Origin: Beta vulgaris subsp. vulgaris
Lineage: Eukaryota; Streptophyta; Magnoliopsida; Caryophyllales; Amaranthaceae
NCBI RefSeq assembly: GCF_026745355.1
Contig: NC_079209.1
Location: 8,974,055 to 9,038,054 of the forward strand
Length of the DNA: 64,000 bases
Reading direction: 5' to 3'
Under the pieces are notes generated by a model, which did not search any database, was not told where the DNA came from, and was given only the letters and a program-made list of their open reading frames with translations. Positions 59,525 to 64,000 of the stretch are shown here, piece by piece (the first letter of the stretch is position 1; the number at the start of each line of letters is the position of its first letter). The position numbers were made by a program, and so were the translations under genes.

Positions 59525-60557
59525 ATGGCCAGAAAAACGGCGGGAAAAGCTCAAGGAGGGAACGTTGGTAAACATAATGATAAAGATAAGGGACCCTCTA
59601 TCAGATTCTTAAGCCTTGAAAACTCATTCAATGAATGAGATTTTAGGGATAGAGGCGATTGATTTTGGATTGGGAGTTGGCGAAGTTCACACCCCGAAAC
59701 CGTCAATTCAGTAGATTAAGCAGAGATTGGAGGTTCGGCACAACTTTAATGAGTGATGACAGTCGATTCATAAGAGTGTGGAGTCGTAGAAAAAACAATT
59801 GAATCAAATTGAAGGTATGTCCCTTGTTCCAATTCTTCAGGAATTGAATGATGAAATTGATTTGAATGATGATAATGATATTGAAGATGATATTGGAGAT
59901 AGAATAGTGAATAATAATGTGCATAATACTGAAAGTAGATCTGGAATTAATGGAATAGTAAATAGAGAGGAGATTAAAATTTCTTTTGAAGATATTGAAG
60001 AGGATGTTGATTTTTGAAATTCATCACTGATTTGCTATGTTGTGGGTTCCAATCCTCCGATTCAAGTTATATAGGGATTTTTGAGGCGTATATGGAAGGG
60101 ATATAATGTTGATAAAGTTGCAGTAGTGAAGAAGGGTATCTTTTTGGTGTGTTTAAGGTTCTCACTGGACATTATTTCCTTGATAAAAAAACCAATGGTG
60201 TTAAAACCCTGGACACTAGATATCAATTTTGAGAAAGATGATATTAAAACGTTGCCAATTTGGGTTCAGAACAAACTGGGCGTCAAATATTGGGGTGAGA
60301 AAACTTTGCACAGACTTGTAGCTCAATCTGGTGATCCTATAAAAAGGGATAAGGCTACAAGGAATAAGGATAAGATCCAATATGCAAGAATTCTTGTAGA
60401 AGTTAGAATTGAGCAAGATTTTCCTGATCACATATATACTTCATCAATGAATATGAAGAAAGAATTGAAGTTCCAGTCATGTATGAGTGGAAGCCTAGTA
60501 AGTTTAGTGCTTGTAAGGCTACGTGACATGATGTTAAGGAATGTAGGAAGAAGGTGA
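59525..60557 (+). pseudogene. LINE ORF1 (DUF4283 type)
   Basis: Starts MARKTAGKAQGG at 59525 and stops after ~38 codons. The conserved part lies at 60081-60557: KPWTLDINFEKDDIKTLPIW, KYWGEKTLHRLVAQ, DPIKRDKATRNKDKIQYAR, the DUF4283 RNA-binding domain. A CCHC-like remnant follows (CKAT, stop, HDVKEC) at 60500-60545. Several stops make it inactive. Confidence 0.88.
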
Positions 60558-60849
60558 AGCAGGTATGGATTTTCAAGAACACTGCAGACGTGACAATTCA
60601 TGTACAGACTGAGAAAATAATTGGTTCTACTACATCTGATCCTGATGGTTTCCACAAAGCAATAAAAAAATCAGGGTAAGGGTTTCAAATGTGAAGCCTA
60701 TTCATACAGGGAATACATTCATTTCATTGCAAGAGAATACTGGGAGCAAGGAAGATGATATAGGATTTAAGGAAATTGAGATGAGGCAGGAAGCTGCTCA
60801 GAAGGCCAGTACTAGTCAGGGCAAGGGGGACCCTCCCTTCATCAATGGA

Positions 60850-61805
60850 TAAAATATTGTGCTGCAATGTCCAAGGGATTAGCAATATTCAAAAATAGAA
60901 AGATGTGAAAGCTTTTATTCACAGATTTCCTATAGGTATTGTTAGTCTCTTGGGAACAAAAAAAAAGGCTACAAACTTAGGTAGGCTTTATCAAAGGATG
61001 TTTAGAGGCTGGTGTTTCACTTCAAATGTTACGTATCATGATGGTGGTAGGGTAATACTTGCCTGGTAACCAGGAAGTTTTGATGTGAATATTGTTAGAG
61101 GAACTAGTCAGTTGATACATTGCTACATTCAACCAAAGAGTGCTTTGCAGGGTTTTCATTGCACGTTTGTATATGCTTTTAATAAACGGAGTAGAAGGAT
61201 AGAATTATGGGATGATATGAGAAGCTTGAAAACATTAGAACCGCGGTTGTTGTGTGGAGACTTCAATAGTGTGATGAATTTAGATGATAGGATTGGATCA
61301 CTTGTGAGACATGGTGAAACGATGGACATCAGGGAATGTATGAGGGATTGTGATGTTGAGGATATTAAATCCACTGGTAACATGTACACCTGGAACAATA
61401 AATAGCATGGTATGGCTAAAGTCTTTTCCAAACTAGCTTAGATAGGGTCCTTCAAAATTCCAGATGGCAAGAGGTGTATAGTACAGCTGAAGTTTGTTTT
61501 CAAATTGAAGGAGAATTTGATCATTCTCCTTCACTTATTACTATACATCAGAGTGAAAGGAAGGGTGGGAAGCCTTTCAGATACTTTACTATGTAGAGGA
61601 ATGCAACACAGTATAAGGAGTTAATAAGGGATGCTTGGAGTAATAATTTTTAGGGCACAAAGATGTTCACAGTTTTGAAGAAGCTGAAGAATTTCAAAGT
61701 GGTTATGAATTAAAAAGCTCAATAAGTAGGGATTCAATGATTTACAAGCATCAGAATTGAAAGCTTACAGAAGAATCATTGAATTGGAAGAACAAATGCA
61801 TCAGA
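60850..61805 (+). pseudogene. LINE ORF2, endonuclease part
   Basis: A beginning like ILCCNVQGISN, then LLCGDFNSVMNLDDRIGS (61085-61405) and MYTWNNK are the apurinic-type endonuclease motifs of L1 elements. Frames are broken, and the sequence ends at about 61805, where proline/threonine-coded minisatellite replaces the RT. Confidence 0.85.
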
Positions 61806-61809
61806 ATCA

Positions 61810-62150
61810 TGTTGACCCCAGCACCCTTAGCCCACACCCACCTGCCCACCTCTCCACACCCCTGCCCACCCACCTACCCACTTCCCCACACCCCTGCCCA
61901 CCTTCCCACACTCCTGGCCACGCACCTGCCCACCCACAGACCACCTCCCATACCCAGCCCACCCACATACCACCTCCCACACCCTACCACACCCTACCCT
62001 TGCCCACCCACCTGCCTACCCACAGACCACCTCCCACACCCCTACCCACCCACCTGCCCACCTCTCACACCTCTCTTGCCACCTCCCACACCCTATGCCT
62101 ACCTTCATAACCCCTTCCCTACCCACATACCACCTCCCACACCAAAATGC
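61810..62150. repeat. CCCACCCACCTGCC minisatellite
   Basis: About 340 bp of imperfect units such as CCCACCCACCTGCCCACCT and CACCTCCCACACCC. Pro/His/Thr-rich frames in two registers are not proteins. Confidence 0.85.
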
Positions 62151-62311
62151 AATAAAAACATAACCAAAATGCAATAAAAAATAAATTGTAAATGAGTTTA
62201 AAATATATTGAAATAATGTATAAAGTGTACATAGAATTCATAAAGTGTACATATATTAGGAAAATAATATCGCAGAATAATTCTCCCAAAATATTCATAA
62301 GAAATCGTCAC

Positions 62312-62400
62312 AGAGGTAAGTTGCAAACTTATCCCGAACTTCATTTAATTCCTCCATGGTGAAGCGGTTCAAACTTCAATTCTTATATACCTTGCAAAAA
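62312..62400 (-). other. Possible coding scrap, unassigned
   Basis: The minus strand can be read as MEELNEVRDKFATYLC then a stop. It may be the end of a CACTA-type or peptidase-like transposon gene; too short to be sure. Confidence 0.25.
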
Positions 62401-62465
62401 AAACCAAGCAAGGAATAAAACACATACTATAAGAATTCAATAATTTGCCGTGGTTAATAGTTCTA

Positions 62466-62905
62466 AAAATTACATCTACACACTATTTACATTATACCTT
62501 ATATATTAATATTTATAAACAAAATTGGAGTTAAATGACTCAAAATCTAATACTTGGACGCGAAAAGGCCAAAATAGGCCTAAAATCACATTTACGTTCC
62601 CGAAATTCGACCAACAACTAATGTAAGCCAAAAAATCTAAACAATAGTTATATTATACCTCATATTAACATATTCAGAAAGAATTAGGGGTTAAATGACT
62701 CGAGAAATACAAATTGGACCCGAATCGGCGAAAATAGGCCTAAAATCATGTTTACGTTCCCCAAATTCGACAAACAACAAATGAAGCCTAAAAATCTACA
62801 CACTAGATTATACCTTATATTATCATGTTCAAAAATAACTTGGGGTTAAATGACTCAAAATCTAATAATTGGACGCGAAAAGGCCAAAATAGGTTTTAAA
62901 TGACC
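62466..62905. repeat. ~165-bp tandem satellite, about 2.7 units
   Basis: Units share TTAAATGACTC, GGACGCGAAAAGGCCAAAAT and TTTACGTTCC...AAATTCGACCAACAAC. Copies start near 62468, 62630 and 62790. Confidence 0.85.
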
Positions 62906-62919
62906 TTTGTTGCGAATAT

Positions 62920-63279
62920 GTGCTACTTTGGTTTCTAAAGCAATTAACTATTTGGATTCAACGAAATCAACAAGTATTTGAAGGCATTCACAAACTACCT
63001 GAGCAAATAGTTGATTCAATTTTAGTTAGTGTAGCTTGTAGAGTTAAGGATGATTTGAAAAATCTCTTGTATAGATAGGTGGCTTTTTATTCTGGTTGTT
63101 TTTATTTGGCAAGGTTTTTGCTATAGGGTAGCACATGAAGAGTCTAACTTATTAACCCTTCCTAGAATGTGGGTTAAGTTGGATACTGATGCTGTTGATT
63201 CCCTTTAGTCTGTTGCATTAATGTTTGTATCCTCTTTTTTTCGGTTTTCAATAATAACTTTGAATTTCCAAAAAAAAAA
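62920..63279 (+). pseudogene. LINE ORF2 C-terminus and poly-A tail
   Basis: The reading IWIQRNQQVFEG then SVACRVKDDLKNLLYR and a stop matches the end of plant LINE ORF2. It is followed by 3' sequence and an A run at 63270-63279. Its orientation and place fit the LINE whose start is at 59525. Confidence 0.8.
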
Positions 63280-64000
63280 GCAATTAATTATTACCCATCG
63301 ATCTAATCTAAACTAACATAATATATATACTAATAAGTTACATATTGTTTGAAGATCATCGATGTTAGTGCAATGGTTGACGATATCGAATATGAACCTC
63401 ATCACGTAATAACCACGTGCAAGTCCATCATCTTGCTGCGGACACTTTAAATTTCACCAAAACATGCATTATCCAAAGATATTCATGTTATATGTTTATA
63501 AGTATGTAGCGAAAAATGATGTTTCTATATATATGGACAAGCAAATTACTCATATTAGCTCGACTGATATCCAAACAGGAGCTTTTGCTATTGCAAGTCT
63601 TCGTCCAATAGTTTTCTTCATCACACTACATCAATACATCATTATAAGATCGTGGAATATTAATAAGTACGTATATATTTAGTTTCGATTAGGCTACCTA
63701 TTTAACAATAATTTGAGTAGTAGGGACCGTGGTGGTTGTCGACGCAATGAATCGAAGTGGTACACTTGGTTAGTTGACAAAGATATCGCAACCAGTGTTT
63801 AATGAGCGCTACAAGGACAAGGAAATATAGTATTAGTCATAGAACAATTAGAACTTAATTATCGAATAAGTAGAAGTAAAGCGGATTTAACAAACATACC
63901 TTTTAAAATACGGGACAAGGATGATCTGAAAAACTCCTAAATGAAATGATGCTTTGAAACACATTTCGATTTCACTTCGACTTTATTTTTCAAGTAATTA
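63280..64000. other. No gene seen
   Basis: AT-rich. The frame at 63464-63682 (72 codons) has no recognised family. Confidence 0.3.

Noticed and set aside
61757..62177. Proline/threonine-rich protein of 117-132 residues
   Set aside because: A CCCACCCACCTG minisatellite readable in two frames; the starting codons belong to the broken LINE.

Overview
The window looks like nuclear DNA from a flowering plant. The evidence is low GC outside a few islands, an extensin-type cell-wall gene, a PLS-class pentatricopeptide gene, a plant-only DUF1068 gene with GT-AG introns, and dense plant-type transposons. The taxon cannot be fixed from the sequence. A Caryophyllales species (spinach/beet alliance) is my guess, from the TGAAC-rich and CCCGAT-rich repeats, and is inference only. 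LAYOUT: 1-6.0 kb holds a decayed Ty3/gypsy pol on the minus strand and a CCCAGTTGTGA-rich block. 6.9-7.9 kb is a 1 kb element with ~60-bp inverted ends. 8.8-9.2 kb is a broken histone H3 copy. 12.15-14.11 kb is a tyrosine-rich extensin gene, apparently broken by one missing base. 15.24-20.79 kb is a young, TSD-flanked Ty1/copia element on the minus strand, inserted in an older dispersed repeat that also took up a Tourist-like MITE. 23-24.5 kb is a decayed copia fragment (+). 24.5-27.7 kb is a large LTR-like copy carrying a MITE and a CACTA element. 27.7-28.3 kb is a MULE transposase scrap. 28.3-32.6 kb is a second copia element, missing its 3' end. 32.6-36.3 kb is a run of hAT-like and Stowaway MITEs. 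36.6-38.6 kb is a three-exon DUF1068 (ELMO-like) gene with a 21-nt microexon and a mini-Helitron in an intron. 41.1-43.4 kb is an intact PPR gene. 43.6-53.3 kb is Stowaway, Helitron, ATT microsatellite, a 130-bp palindrome, a long-TIR MULE, a copia scrap, a 5'-truncated LINE, a Helitron with nested Stowaway, and a foldback. 53.3-55.4 kb is a further LTR-like stretch with a CACTA end. 57.0-59.5 kb is a solo LTR with a 5-bp TSD, sitting in the 5' region of a LINE (59.5-63.3 kb) whose middle is replaced by mini- and satellite repeats. GENES: only two host genes look intact (DUF1068/ELMO-like and PPR, both minus, 2.5 kb apart). The extensin gene would be intact but for a single base. DUF1068/ELMO proteins act in Golgi pectin synthesis and extensins cross-link the wall, but nothing shows that they work together here. 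I found no tRNA, rRNA or CRISPR and no convincing new multi-gene system. The most useful results are the hidden microexon gene, several exact transposon boundaries with target duplications, a run of single-base frameshifts that may be sequencing errors, and the hairpin at 46.0 kb.
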